Assembly (NCBI GenBank): GCA_029862185.1
Contig: JAOTXX010000002.1
Coordinates: forward strand, 1 to 64,000
Direction of reading: 5' to 3'
Origin: Myxococcales bacterium
GTDB taxonomy: Bacteria; Myxococcota_A; Polyangia; Polyangiales; Houyiibacteriaceae
Length of the DNA: 64,000 nt
Position 1 is the stretch's first letter. The number at the start of each line of letters is the position of its first letter. Positions 1 to 8,979 of the stretch are shown here, piece after piece. The translations under genes and the position numbers were made by a program. The notes under the pieces were generated by a model. The model was not told the DNA's origin, ran no database searches, and saw only the letters and a program-made list of their open reading frames with translations.

Positions 1-1
1 G

Positions 2-442
2 TTCCAAAACATCAAGTTCCGAGCCACACCGTTTGCCGCCATTGGTATACACATGATCGACAAGGCGAACGGCTTTTGGGATTTTCAGACCGGCGTCGGC
101 TATCAGTACCTGAAGTATCTGGACCCTGATCCTAGTGTCACCAATCCGCAGCACGATGCCTTCGTTCCGTTCAAGACGTTTGGGGATGTGGACATCGCGC
201 CCGACGTGACGTGGTACTTCAGCTGGCTGACCAACCTCGTCGTGACGACGGTTGGGAACACCAACCACACCGGAGAGACCGGTTTCAACATCGAGGTCAC
301 CAGCGTGCTGGACTTCAACATCAGCTTCCTCTACCTACGAACGGAAAACCCGCCAGCCCGCGACGACGGCATGGGCGGAACCGTTCCGGTCAAGAAGAAC
401 GACTACCAGTTGGTGTTCAGCGTCGGCGTCGACCTCGGCTGA
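2..442 (+). CDS. Outer-membrane beta-barrel protein, C-terminal part (DUF481/YdiY-like)
   Basis: The frame is open from the left edge of the window, so the start lies outside; the ATG at 53 is internal. The visible 147 residues are alternating polar/hydrophobic strands rich in aromatic residues (GYQYLKYL, FNISFLYLRTEN, YQLVFSVGVDLG), the pattern of transmembrane beta-hairpins ending at the carboxy terminus. The run resembles the last strands of DUF481 / YdiY-type salt-induced outer-membrane proteins. That family assignment is an inference from strand pattern and terminal motifs, not from a diagnostic residue. No partner gene can be assigned because the upstream context is missing. Confidence 0.45.
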   Translation, partial: FQNIKFRATPFAAIGIHMIDKANGFWDFQTGVGYQYLKYLDPDPSVTNPQHDAFVPFKTFGDVDIAPDVTWYFSWLTNLVVTTVGNTNHTGETGFNIEVTSVLDFNISFLYLRTENPPARDDGMGGTVPVKKNDYQLVFSVGVDLG

Positions 443-578
443 CCGGATTGTTAGCGCGTGCTTTTCGCTTGCAGGGCCGGCGCCGCGCTCATAGATGCAC
501 GGCGCTGTGACCGTGAGGTGGGCACCATCTCTCAAGCTACCAGCCTGATCGCGCTCGGCGTGGTCGGGGTGGCCCTCC

Positions 579-1313
579 GTGTGGGGCCGACCATTCGTGA
601 TCGTCTTCTTCGCCGCGTTCGACTCCCAGGGTCTGCTCCACGCCGGGCGCGAGATCAAGGAGCCCTTCAAACGCGAGTTCGCGCTCAGCAAAGACAGCCT
701 CGAGCACTACGGGCTCGCGCAGAGCCCCAACGCCGACCCGGTGGAGACGATTCGCGCGTTCAAGCCGACCATCCTCGTGGGGGCGACGGGCCAACCGGGG
801 GTCTTCACCCAAGAGATGATCGAGGAAATGGCGAAGCATGTGGACCGACCGGTCGTCCTGCCACTCTCGAACCCGACATCGAAGTCGGAGTGCACTCCAA
901 AAGACGCCCTCGAATGGACCGGTGGCCGAGCACTGGTCGCCACGGGCAGCCCATACGACGACGTGACTTACGAAGGTGAGCGTCATGTGATCGGGCAGAG
1001 CAACAACGTCTTCATCTTCCCGGGCGTTGGCCTCGGAGCCATCGTTTCTGAGACACGTCAAATCAACGACGAAATGTTCTTGATCGCTGCGCAGACGCTC
1101 GCGAGCTGCGTCAGTGACGAGCGCCTGGCGCTGGGCGCCATCTTTCCAAGTCAGAACGATCTGCGCCAGGTGAGCTTCGAGATCGCGTGTGCCGTCGTGC
1201 GCTCGGCACGCGACGCGCAGCTCGGGTGCGTGATCCCCGACAACGAGATCGAGGCAACCGTCCGCAGCGCGGTCTGGTGCCCGAGCTACATTCCGATCGT
1301 CGCCCAGCGCTAA
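579..1313 (+). pseudogene. NAD-dependent malic enzyme, 5'-truncated remnant
   Basis: From about residue 13 the translation matches the C-terminal part of malic enzymes: DSQGLLHAGR, VGATGQPGVFTQEMI, LPLSNPTSKSECTP, ATGSPYDD, IGQSNNVFIFPGVGLGAIV. Malic enzymes oxidatively decarboxylate malate to pyruvate. Here the whole N-terminal malate-binding domain and the first Rossmann motif (GAGAAG-type) are missing. In-frame sequence upstream runs into a stop at 546 and is unrelated, and the only start available is a GTG with no clear ribosome binding site. A complete enzyme is more than twice this length. The C-terminal half carries no frameshift, so the truncation is probably recent. It is unlikely to make an active enzyme. 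Confidence 0.8.
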
Positions 1314-1331
1314 CGGCGGTGACTGCACCGC

Positions 1332-3572
1332 CTATCGCGGGGTTTGGCTCATTTGCAAACGGAGAGTGCCGCCCCGAGTAATCGCTTGATGGGAGAGCAC
1401 GGGCGTCGACAGAGGCTGGTCGTCGAGTGCGGCGCTCGTCACGAAGACACTGTCAGGGCCATTGCCGTCCGCTTCGATGACGAAGGTCTCGCCATCGTGA
1501 TGGTCGGGGCTCAGGCGCAGGGTGATGCGTTCGAATAAGGGGCTTCCGAGCCGGTATTCGGATAGCCCAGGGGTCACCGGATAGAAGCCCATCGCCGAAA
1601 ACACGAACCATGCGCTCAGCGTCCCAGCGTCGTCGTTGCCCGGAAGCCCATCGGGTCCTCTTCCGAAGAAACGCTCCATCGCGATTCGGGCCTGTCGCTG
1701 TGTGTGATGCTCCGCGCCAGGCACAAATGTGAAGAGATAGGGATACGCCATGTCGGGCTCGTTCCAGAGCACGAAACGGTCGGTGTCAAAGACCCAGGTG
1801 AGCCGATCGACGAAGGCCTGCTTGCCGTGCAGCGCGATCAACCCGTCAACATCGTGCTGCACGAAGAATGCATACTGCCACGCGGTACCTTCGACGTAAC
1901 CAGGGCCTCCGAGCCGCAAAGCAAAGGAACCTTCGATCGCATCTGGATCGAAGGGCTCGAGAAACGAGCCGTCGGCGTTCCTCGGACGAAGTGTCCCAGT
2001 CTCGTCGTCATAGAGTCCGCGATAGGATTCGGCCCGTTGCAAGAGGCCGGGTACATCGTCGTTGCGGCCGAGCGCCTCGGCGAGTTGCGCGAGCGCCCAG
2101 TCGGCAAGCGCATATTCGAGAGTCGTCGACACGGGCCCCCAGACCGTGTCGGCGCGTTCCATGGGCACGAAACCCAGGTCGAGGTATTCGGTGTCTCCCG
2201 GCCGGTGCTCCTCCCGTTTGGCCGCGTCGCGCATCACGTCGTACACCGGGCCGAGGTCGAAATCCGTGAGACCCTTCGCATAGGAATCGGCGAACACGAT
2301 CAGTGCCGGGTCCCCGACCATCGGCTGCACCTCGTCGCCGATGAGCTCCCACTTGGGCGGGGCGTTGGCGTGAAGGGTCATGTCCTGCATTCCCTTGACG
2401 ATCTCGAGTTGCGTCTTCGGATACACGAGCGTCAGAAGCGGGTGCAGGGTGCGGTAGGTATCCCAGAGCGAAAACACGGTGTACCGCGTTTCACCGCCTG
2501 CTTGACCGGTTTGGTCGCGGGTGAAGATCGGATACGTCCCATCGACGTCGCTCAAGATGCTGGGATGGATCAATGCGTGGTAGAGGGCCGTGTAAAAGCG
2601 AACGCGGTCCTCGTCGCTCCCGCCGGCGACTTCGATGCGCTCTAGGTGCTGCTGCCAGACCATCGCTGCAGCGTCGCGCGCCTCGTCGAACGGAAGTTGC
2701 TCGGCATCCAGGTTCGCTCGGGCTTGTTCGATACTCACCCAAGACAGCCCAACCCACATCACCACGGGCTCGGGGGGTGCAGCTTCGTATCGCCAGAAAG
2801 CCATGGCATCCCCCGTTGCACGTGTTTCAGTACTCACGGTGCCGTCCTCGACCACTCCAAAAGAATCGGCCGCGCGATCTGCGCGCGCGACGAAATAGAG
2901 CCGCCCCCCGCCCCCGGACACACAGAACCCGCCGAACGCGGCCGAGCCGACGATCTCGTTAGGCCCCAACACTTCGAGGTCGGCTTGGTTCCTGACCCAG
3001 GAGATGCCGCGCGCCCCATCGAGCGTGATGTGGGCTGGCTGGCCTTGCGCAAACCAGAAACGAAAAACTGCGGTTCGCGGTGTGGCTGTCATCTCAGCAA
3101 CGACGTCCATGTCGCTGAGCTCCACGCCGTAGTACCCCGCGTAGGCGACCTCACTGCGGTAGGCAGAGCCGTAGACCTCGAAGCTCGTGGGCGTCGGACC
3201 CGATGTCGGCGCAATCACCGGGAGGCCGAGGTCCGGACACCCGACACCGCTCAGGTGCGTCAATCCAAAGCCGTGAATCTGCGGGTCTCCATGCCGGTAG
3301 CCGCCGTTGACGAACACGCCTTCGAGCGCGTCCGCGGCGGTGGTCAGCTTCGTATGAGGGCTGGGTGACGCCATTCCCCAGGGAACGAGCGCGCCAGGAA
3401 AGGTCATCCCGTCCGCGGCCGTTCCGATGAACGGATCGACTTCGGCGGCGAGTGGGGCGCCAACGGGCGGGCTCGGCACTTCGTACCGGGTGCGGCCGGA
3501 CTCCGCACAACCAGCACACAGCGACAAGGTCACAGCCAGTACGCTCGGGCGATGTCGATGAAGCCTGATCAT
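1332..3572 (-). CDS. GH92 family alpha-mannosidase, lipoprotein
   Basis: A 746-residue exo-acting alpha-mannosidase of glycoside hydrolase family 92, expected to remove mannose (typically alpha-1,2) from glycans in a calcium-dependent inverting reaction. The N-terminus is basic, then hydrophobic, with a lipobox ending LCAGC, so the enzyme is probably anchored in the outer or inner membrane facing the periplasm or outside. Family signatures in order are VDPFIGT and FPGALVPWGMASPSPHT near the N-terminus, SLWDTYRTLHPLL in the middle and GNDDAGTLSAWFVFSAMGFY near the C-terminus; the paired Asp of GNDDAG carry the catalytic base in known members. It stands alone, divergent from the phosphohexomutase-like gene across a 157 bp gap. 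Its presence suggests use of eukaryotic or fungal mannose-rich glycans. Confidence 0.93.
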   Translation of the reverse strand: MIRLHRHRPSVLAVTLSLCAGCAESGRTRYEVPSPPVGAPLAAEVDPFIGTAADGMTFPGALVPWGMASPSPHTKLTTAADALEGVFVNGGYRHGDPQIHGFGLTHLSGVGCPDLGLPVIAPTSGPTPTSFEVYGSAYRSEVAYAGYYGVELSDMDVVAEMTATPRTAVFRFWFAQGQPAHITLDGARGISWVRNQADLEVLGPNEIVGSAAFGGFCVSGGGGRLYFVARADRAADSFGVVEDGTVSTETRATGDAMAFWRYEAAPPEPVVMWVGLSWVSIEQARANLDAEQLPFDEARDAAAMVWQQHLERIEVAGGSDEDRVRFYTALYHALIHPSILSDVDGTYPIFTRDQTGQAGGETRYTVFSLWDTYRTLHPLLTLVYPKTQLEIVKGMQDMTLHANAPPKWELIGDEVQPMVGDPALIVFADSYAKGLTDFDLGPVYDVMRDAAKREEHRPGDTEYLDLGFVPMERADTVWGPVSTTLEYALADWALAQLAEALGRNDDVPGLLQRAESYRGLYDDETGTLRPRNADGSFLEPFDPDAIEGSFALRLGGPGYVEGTAWQYAFFVQHDVDGLIALHGKQAFVDRLTWVFDTDRFVLWNEPDMAYPYLFTFVPGAEHHTQRQARIAMERFFGRGPDGLPGNDDAGTLSAWFVFSAMGFYPVTPGLSEYRLGSPLFERITLRLSPDHHDGETFVIEADGNGPDSVFVTSAALDDQPLSTPVLSHQAITRGGTLRLQMSQTPR

Positions 3573-3729
3573 GGCTCGTCTGGGTCTAGCACAAGCTCAT
3601 CGGCAGGCCGCGGGTCGGGAAGAACGGGGTCATGACGACTGCGCTGAGAGAGTCTACCTCCAGTCTGGTGTCGAACGCCAAGCGAAGTACGCATGAGACA
3701 ACTTTGGATGAGCAGGTTAGATAGGAGGC

Positions 3730-5373
3730 GTGACTGTAGTCGAAAGGGCTGAGCGGTGGTTGGCGGACGACCCGGATCCGGCGACCCGACGCGAGCTCAA
3801 ACAACTATTGGACCGCAACGATCTCGACGCCTTGCATGACCGGTTCGACAGCTCGCTCGCATTTCGGAGTGCCGGCTTCCGCGGGCTGCTGGGTGCGGGG
3901 CCCAACCGAATGAACCGCGTCACCGTCATCCGCGCGACCGCCGGTCTCTGTGCTTGGCTTCGCCAACAGCTTCCGAACGCCGCAGAGAGAGGCATCTGCG
4001 TCGGCTTCGACGGACGGCGGATGAGCCGCGAGCTCGCAACCGACACGGCCGGCGTGATTGCGGGCGCGGGCTTCCAAGTCTGGATGCTCGACGATGAGAT
4101 GCCCACTCCAGTCTTGGGGTTTTCGGTGTTGGAAACCGGCGCTGCGGCGGGCGTGATGATCACTGCGGGCGATAGCCCTTCCGCATACAACGGCTACAAG
4201 GTGTTTTGGGGGAACGGTTCGCAGATCATCTCCGTGCATGACGAGGGCATCGCGCAAGCGATCGCCCGCATCAGCAGCGCCAGCAGCGTCCCCCGGCCGA
4301 CCCGCCATGAGGCGATCGCTCAAGGACGCATGCAAGCCTTGACCGATCTGGTAGAGCGGTATCGCGAACGGGTTAGTGATCTGGTAGGTCCCCCCTCCGA
4401 AGCGCGCCGTCTTTCGATCGCCTACACGGCGCTTCACGGCGTCGGAGATCGACTGATCCGGACGATCCTCGGAGCTGCCGGCTTTTCCGGCCTCAAGAGC
4501 CTAGCCTCGCAAGCGGAGCCCGACGGCCGGTTTCCAACCGTCGACTTCCCCAATCCCGAAGATCCCGCGGCCATGGTGCAGGTCCTTGCCCTCGCCAGGA
4601 GGATCAACGCGGAGCTCGTGCTCGCCAACGACCCCGATGCCGGTCGTCTGGCTGTCGCCGCCGCCTCTGACGAAGGCTATGAAGTCCTCTCCGGAGACGA
4701 TCTGGGCTGCATGCTGGCCGACGATCTGCTCGAAAGAACCGAAAGCCAATCGAAGCGCCTGCTCATCTCCTCGATCGTAAGCTCGCCACTGCTCGGAAAG
4801 ATCGCGAAAGCTCACGGCGCACGGTGGGAGCAGACCCTCGTTGGTCACAGCTGGATCAATCATCGTGCGATCGAGATCGAAGCGGAGGGCTACAGTTACA
4901 TCCTCGGTTACGACGACGCGCTGGGCTACGGCGCCGCGACATTCGTTCGAGACAAGGACGGCATCAGTGCCGCGCTGTTGGTTGCGGACCTTGCTGCTCG
5001 ATGCAAAGCGCGCGGGAGCACGCTGCTGGACGAGCGCGAGGCGATGTGGCGCCGGTACGGCCTCTATGTGAGTCGGCGGATCTCAAGGGCGTTCGAAGGG
5101 GGTGATGCAGATGAGAAGATGGCGGCGGCCATGACCCGTTACCGAGACAACCCACCCTGGCCAATCGCCAATCTGAATCTCCCCAAGACCGACCTGCTGG
5201 TCTTCGAGCCAGAAGGTGGGGATCGCGTGATCCTGCGCGCGACCGCGACAGCGGCAACGCTCGAGTACTACCTCCATGTCCGCATCGAGATCGCTGCCGA
5301 AGAAAACGCCGAGTCCGCCAGAGAACGCGGCAACGCCAGAATCGACGAGATCGCCGAGGCTGTCCGCGCGTAG
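3730..5373 (+). CDS. Phosphohexomutase-family protein with degenerate active site (pseudoenzyme)
   Basis: The 547-residue protein has the full length and domain order of bacterial phosphoglucomutase/phosphomannomutase, beginning with FRSAGFRGLLGAGPNRMNR (usual FGTAGLRG...GPNRMN). All four functional motifs are altered. The phosphoserine loop TASHNP reads TAGDSP, with Gly147 at the catalytic Ser position. The metal loop DPDADR reads DPDAGR, with Gly305 for the third Asp. The sugar-specificity loop (GEES-type) reads LGYDDALGY at 392-400. The C-terminal phosphate loop (RPSGTEP-type) reads RATATAATLEYY from 503. The reading frame is intact with normal codon use, so this looks like a maintained non-catalytic paralogue rather than a decaying gene. 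Family membership is clear; the role is unknown. The start is a GTG. Confidence 0.85.
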   Translation: MTVVERAERWLADDPDPATRRELKQLLDRNDLDALHDRFDSSLAFRSAGFRGLLGAGPNRMNRVTVIRATAGLCAWLRQQLPNAAERGICVGFDGRRMSRELATDTAGVIAGAGFQVWMLDDEMPTPVLGFSVLETGAAAGVMITAGDSPSAYNGYKVFWGNGSQIISVHDEGIAQAIARISSASSVPRPTRHEAIAQGRMQALTDLVERYRERVSDLVGPPSEARRLSIAYTALHGVGDRLIRTILGAAGFSGLKSLASQAEPDGRFPTVDFPNPEDPAAMVQVLALARRINAELVLANDPDAGRLAVAAASDEGYEVLSGDDLGCMLADDLLERTESQSKRLLISSIVSSPLLGKIAKAHGARWEQTLVGHSWINHRAIEIEAEGYSYILGYDDALGYGAATFVRDKDGISAALLVADLAARCKARGSTLLDEREAMWRRYGLYVSRRISRAFEGGDADEKMAAAMTRYRDNPPWPIANLNLPKTDLLVFEPEGGDRVILRATATAATLEYYLHVRIEIAAEENAESARERGNARIDEIAEAVRA

Positions 5374-5509
5374 CTGGAGTAGACGAGACCCAGTGGAAAT
5401 CCCATCACGTGGTTACCTCAGCAAGAACGCGACTATACAGTCAGCTCACCAACAAGATGATGGCTTGCACGCTAGTCTGCAAAGAATGGGCGCCGGGTGA
5501 GCCCAGTTG

Positions 5510-5566
5510 TCTTAGCCCATGGGGACCATTCGGGGATCCGAGTTGCGCGGTACTAGCTTGTTATGT
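5510..5566 (+). repeat. Dispersed intergenic repeat, copy A
   Basis: This 57 bp stretch starts TCTTAGCCCATGGGGACC and ends TACTAGCTTGTTATGT. It aligns without gaps to copy B at 9845-9901 (40 of 57 identical by my count), and its first 33 bases match copy C at 11305 at 26 positions. The 3' end overlaps the last codons of the DUF1214 gene on the opposite strand. A GGCGCC hexamer precedes it by about 15 bp. The function is unknown. Confidence 0.7.
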
Positions 5567-6647
5567 CGACTTGCGGCGCGCGCAAGTTCGCCATCGTCGT
5601 CACCGAGGCGGTCGGTTTCTCAGGAAACTCTTCGGCGAGCAGCCAGCGGCAGAACACGAGCCCGTCTTGGTGGCCGGCCGTGCCGACCCAATTGCCGAGG
5701 GCCGGATCCTCTTTGGAGACGTAGACCGTCCAACTGCCATCAGGATTGAGGGCAGCCTGCGCCGAATTCAGGGATACTTGATGGTATCGCGCGTCGAAAG
5801 ACTGCATGTAGGCGTTCCACGTTTGAACTCCCCAGTAGCAGCACTTTGGTGAGCGGCCCCGGATGACGAGCACTTCGTCGTCGGAGAGATCAAACGTACC
5901 CAGCGCGTAAACGTTGTCGGGTGTTCCCCATCCCATTCCATCGGGGTCGAAGCCAAATGGCTCGCCAAGCATGTTGTGCTCTTCCGAGCCGGGTGGTGGG
6001 ACCATCGCCGCGGTCTGGCTCACGAAGTTTCCGACAGCCCGAAGTTTCTCTGAAAGACTTGCATCGGTCTCGGGGCCGGGTGCGGGAACGTCGGCGGTGT
6101 TCTCTATGTAGATCTCTGCGACTCGGTCGCTGTCGCGGTCGAAGTAGTACTCCCGAGAGATCACGCACACCGCACGAGCAGCGGTCTTGAAGCGATTGGG
6201 CTCGTCTGGCTCGTCCGGTCCGAGGAAGATCTCGAACGAGCCGTCGTCGCCGAAATCGATGTGTGTGTGGTTGATGTTGGCGGCGAGGCTGTCGGACCAG
6301 GACCCGTCCGGCTCACCGGCATACGCGCAGAAGCTGAGGTAACAGGCATCGCCGCGGTTCCCCCAGATGCGGTAGCTCTGATCACCACGGGTCTGTGTGA
6401 AGCAGTATATCGAGTCGCAGTTGTCGCCGAGGATCTTCTGGGTCGGCCGTGCGAGCGGCACGAACGTCGGGCGGAGCGGATCGCTTTCGAGATAGAGGTC
6501 GAAGCCGTAGCTCAGCAAATGAGCGAGATGCCGGTAGCCCTGTAACTGACTTTGCTCGCTCAGGCCTCGGAACTCGTCTGTGAAGGTTTCGGGAAGCTCC
6601 CGCAGTGCGTCGACGAGCTCGACAAACGCGTCGTGGGTGTCGGTCAT
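5553..6647 (-). CDS. DUF1214-domain protein
   Basis: A soluble protein of 364 residues with the DUF1214-type beta-rich C-terminal region (VLVIRGRSPKCCYWGVQTWN, DGSWTVYVSKEDPALGNWV). The molecular function of this family is not established. The ORF track starts at 6773, but that extension overlaps the sulfotransferase gene. The ATG at 6647 is preceded by a strong GAGGAGGA Shine-Dalgarno about 8 bp upstream and lies 16 bp past the sulfotransferase stop, so I use it. It is the last gene of a coupled SDR - sulfotransferase - DUF1214 operon, which suggests it acts on or binds the same hydrophobic alcohol-like substrate. Its 3' end runs into repeat copy A. Confidence 0.8.
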   Translation of the reverse strand: MTDTHDAFVELVDALRELPETFTDEFRGLSEQSQLQGYRHLAHLLSYGFDLYLESDPLRPTFVPLARPTQKILGDNCDSIYCFTQTRGDQSYRIWGNRGDACYLSFCAYAGEPDGSWSDSLAANINHTHIDFGDDGSFEIFLGPDEPDEPNRFKTAARAVCVISREYYFDRDSDRVAEIYIENTADVPAPGPETDASLSEKLRAVGNFVSQTAAMVPPPGSEEHNMLGEPFGFDPDGMGWGTPDNVYALGTFDLSDDEVLVIRGRSPKCCYWGVQTWNAYMQSFDARYHQVSLNSAQAALNPDGSWTVYVSKEDPALGNWVGTAGHQDGLVFCRWLLAEEFPEKPTASVTTMANLRAPQVDITS

Positions 6648-6663
6648 TCGAAGAGTCCTCCTC

Positions 6664-7932
6664 TCATTTGCTCGGCTCGGTAAGACCGAAATAGTCGATG
6701 TACTCCTGGAAAGGTGCCCGGTCGCGTTCGGGGTCGATTCCAAAGTCCTCGGGAGTGTAGGTGTGCGAGCCATGCTTGTCGCGGGTGTTTGCTTTCATGA
6801 AGGCGAGCATCTTGGCCTCCACTTCATCGGTGAGCGGATAGTCGAAGTGTGCGTACATTCTTCGCACGACGTCGAGCGGGTCCAACACGGTTTCGCTCAT
6901 TTTCACGTCGAAGAACTGCTCCCTCTTGTGTGCGAGTTGCTTTCGCTGCGCGAGAGATCTGCTGATCAGCTTGGTCCACCACTGGAGTTGCTGGCGGCCG
7001 ATTTCATGCAGATCGATGGTATCGGTCGAGGCCCCCCGGAGCGTGGCGGTCAGGCTCGTGACCGATGCGCAGACCTTGATCGGGTCGCGGTGGGTATGAA
7101 CGATCCGTGCGTCTGGAAAGACATCAAGAAGCGTGTCGATCAAATGAAGGTGCGCCGGCGACTTCAGCACCCAGCGCCCGCCACGAACGCCGCCTGACTG
7201 TGCGTGCTGTAGGAAGCGTTTGTGGAACTCGTACGTGGGGCGCATGTCCTGCTCGTCCAGCCATGCCTGATACGAGGGTACGTTGAATTGCACCTGCAGC
7301 TGCTCGGACATGAAGCACATGGTGAACACCGCTACGCATTCTTGTGGCATCGTTGCCTCCATCGGGTGCATTGCTGCAAAGTCCGGGACCAACTTGAAAA
7401 ATTGGTCGAGAATCTTCTGATCCTCGGCGATGCGCGGGTCGGTTTTCCATGTTTCCGGCGCGGCGGGCGGCACCGGGAACTGCACCTCCCAGGTGAGAGG
7501 CGAGCGATTGGCGGGGTCCTGCTCGAGCAGGGCATGAAGAATGGTCGTGCCGGTGCGTGGCAAGCCGACGATGAACAGCGGAGCGACAATCTTCTCCTTG
7601 GCCACGGCGTCGTGCTGCTTGCGCCACTCGACCAGCCTCAGGCGATTGACGAGGTTGTCGGTCACGTACCCCTGAACCATCAGACGGCCGAGTAGGGTGA
7701 GATCGGCTTCCCTCTCGGCGCTAGCCAAGAACCGTCGAAGCCCTTCCCGGAAGTCTTCTCCGCCGAAATCTGAGCTTCCGGCCCTCTTGATGGCCCGCCT
7801 GATCAATCTGTCTTCATCGAGTGCGATCGGCTGCACCCCCATCGCGTTGGCGCTTCGGCCGACGAAGTTGATCAACTTCACGCCAAACGGCCTGTGGGGC
7901 TCGCCTACTTGAATGTTGCGGGCCTCGCTCAC
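6664..7932 (-). CDS. Sulfotransferase family protein
   Basis: A 422-residue PAPS-dependent sulfotransferase. The 5'-phosphosulfate-binding loop LFIVGLPRTGTT is at residues 119-130. The 3'-phosphate-binding segment IVHTHRDPIKVCASVTSLT follows about 150 residues later. Such enzymes transfer sulfate from PAPS to hydroxyl groups of small molecules, lipids or sugars. The start is GTG, overlapping the SDR stop by 4 bp (GTGA), so the two genes are translationally coupled. The acceptor cannot be read from the sequence; an SDR upstream suggests an alcohol produced by ketone reduction, or a steroid-like or lipid substrate. This substrate idea is inference. Confidence 0.88.
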   Translation of the reverse strand: MSEARNIQVGEPHRPFGVKLINFVGRSANAMGVQPIALDEDRLIRRAIKRAGSSDFGGEDFREGLRRFLASAEREADLTLLGRLMVQGYVTDNLVNRLRLVEWRKQHDAVAKEKIVAPLFIVGLPRTGTTILHALLEQDPANRSPLTWEVQFPVPPAAPETWKTDPRIAEDQKILDQFFKLVPDFAAMHPMEATMPQECVAVFTMCFMSEQLQVQFNVPSYQAWLDEQDMRPTYEFHKRFLQHAQSGGVRGGRWVLKSPAHLHLIDTLLDVFPDARIVHTHRDPIKVCASVTSLTATLRGASTDTIDLHEIGRQQLQWWTKLISRSLAQRKQLAHKREQFFDVKMSETVLDPLDVVRRMYAHFDYPLTDEVEAKMLAFMKANTRDKHGSHTYTPEDFGIDPERDRAPFQEYIDYFGLTEPSK

Positions 7933-8756
7933 GCGTCTCTACCCATACAGGCGTCCATGACTTCGTCCCCGTACATCATTCGGTTCAACTCCTCGAAATC
8001 GTCGCCTTGAGGAATGCTCATGCCGCCGCAAACGCTGAAGACCTGACCGGTCACCCATTTGCCCATGTCACTGGACAGGTAGACGACCGCATCGCCGACT
8101 TCTTGTGGGTCACCCGCCCGCCCGAGCGGCGTGCGCTCGACCAGCCCGGCGAGAAACTCCTCAGAGAAATTGTCCGCGAGCGCTTCGGTCTTGATGTACC
8201 CCGGCGCAATGGAGTTCACGCGGATCTGGAACGGCGCAAGCTCCACCGCCGCGCAGCGGGTGAGCATTTCCAGACCGGCCTTGCTCGTGCTGTAGGGAGC
8301 CATCCACTTCTCGACCTTCGAGCCACCGACCGACGAGATCGTGATGATGCTTCCGCCACCGTGGTCTTTCATCGAAAGCGCCGCATGCTTGATGCAGGTG
8401 GCGGTGCCGACGATGTTGAGCTCACAGCAGAACGTCCAGGCGTCGACGGGCGCCTCGAGAATCGGACCCGGGTAACCACTACCCGCGTTCGCGACGAGGA
8501 TGTCGAGACCGCCATCCCCTGCCGCCGTATGAATTGCAGAGATGACTTCGTCTTCGACCGTGATGTCGCACACCTGTAGGGAAGCCTCCGCACCCGGAAC
8601 GATCGTTTTCAATCGTTCGACGGCCTTTCCGAGCACGTCATCACGTCTCCCAACAATCAAGACTCGGGCACCTTGTTCGAGCAGGCGCTGAGCGCATCCA
8701 AACCCGACTCCGGTGCCGCCTCCGGTTACCAACGCGCGTTTGCCAGCTACTTGCAT
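7929..8756 (-). CDS. Short-chain dehydrogenase/reductase
   Basis: A classical SDR of 275 residues: VTGGGTGVGFG (NAD(P)-binding TGxxxGxG variant) near the N-terminus, the VANAGSG motif, a catalytic Ser in TISSVGG and YSTSKAG (YxxxK) about 15 residues later, then PGYIKTEAL. It should catalyse NAD(P)H-dependent carbonyl/alcohol interconversion in the cytoplasm. The ORF track begins at 9017, but homology starts at MQVAGKRALVTGG; the ATG at 8756 has GGAGGG just upstream. It is the first gene of the operon with the sulfotransferase and DUF1214 genes and is divergent from a methyltransferase gene. Confidence 0.9.
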   Translation of the reverse strand: MQVAGKRALVTGGGTGVGFGCAQRLLEQGARVLIVGRRDDVLGKAVERLKTIVPGAEASLQVCDITVEDEVISAIHTAAGDGGLDILVANAGSGYPGPILEAPVDAWTFCCELNIVGTATCIKHAALSMKDHGGGSIITISSVGGSKVEKWMAPYSTSKAGLEMLTRCAAVELAPFQIRVNSIAPGYIKTEALADNFSEEFLAGLVERTPLGRAGDPQEVGDAVVYLSSDMGKWVTGQVFSVCGGMSIPQGDDFEELNRMMYGDEVMDACMGRDA

Positions 8757-8829
8757 CCCGACCCTCCATCCAAATTCGTGCTTGCCCGCTAGTGGCATTT
8801 TGCAACAGTGTGACGAAATTGACAGACGA

Positions 8830-8851
8830 ACAACGCGATTGAAGGCGTTGT
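8830..8851. promoter_or_regulatory. Inverted repeat in divergent promoter region
   Basis: The 223 bp gap between the SDR start (8756) and the methyltransferase start (8980) contains ACAACGC-gattgaag-GCGTTGT, a perfect 7 bp inverted repeat with an 8 bp spacer. A TTGACA hexamer that could be a -35 box sits about 10 bp upstream on the plus strand. An operator for a dimeric regulator is one reading; no regulator gene is adjacent. Confidence 0.35.
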
Positions 8852-8979
8852 GGCAAGGTCGCCGAGATGAAGTTTCTTCGAACGCTCTACGTGTACCGGC
8901 CGGTGCTCCTTTTCGCGTCGACCGGGCGTTTGTTTTTGCTAGCCCCGGTTCGGGGGGCGGACGTAGTACAATCGCCGCC

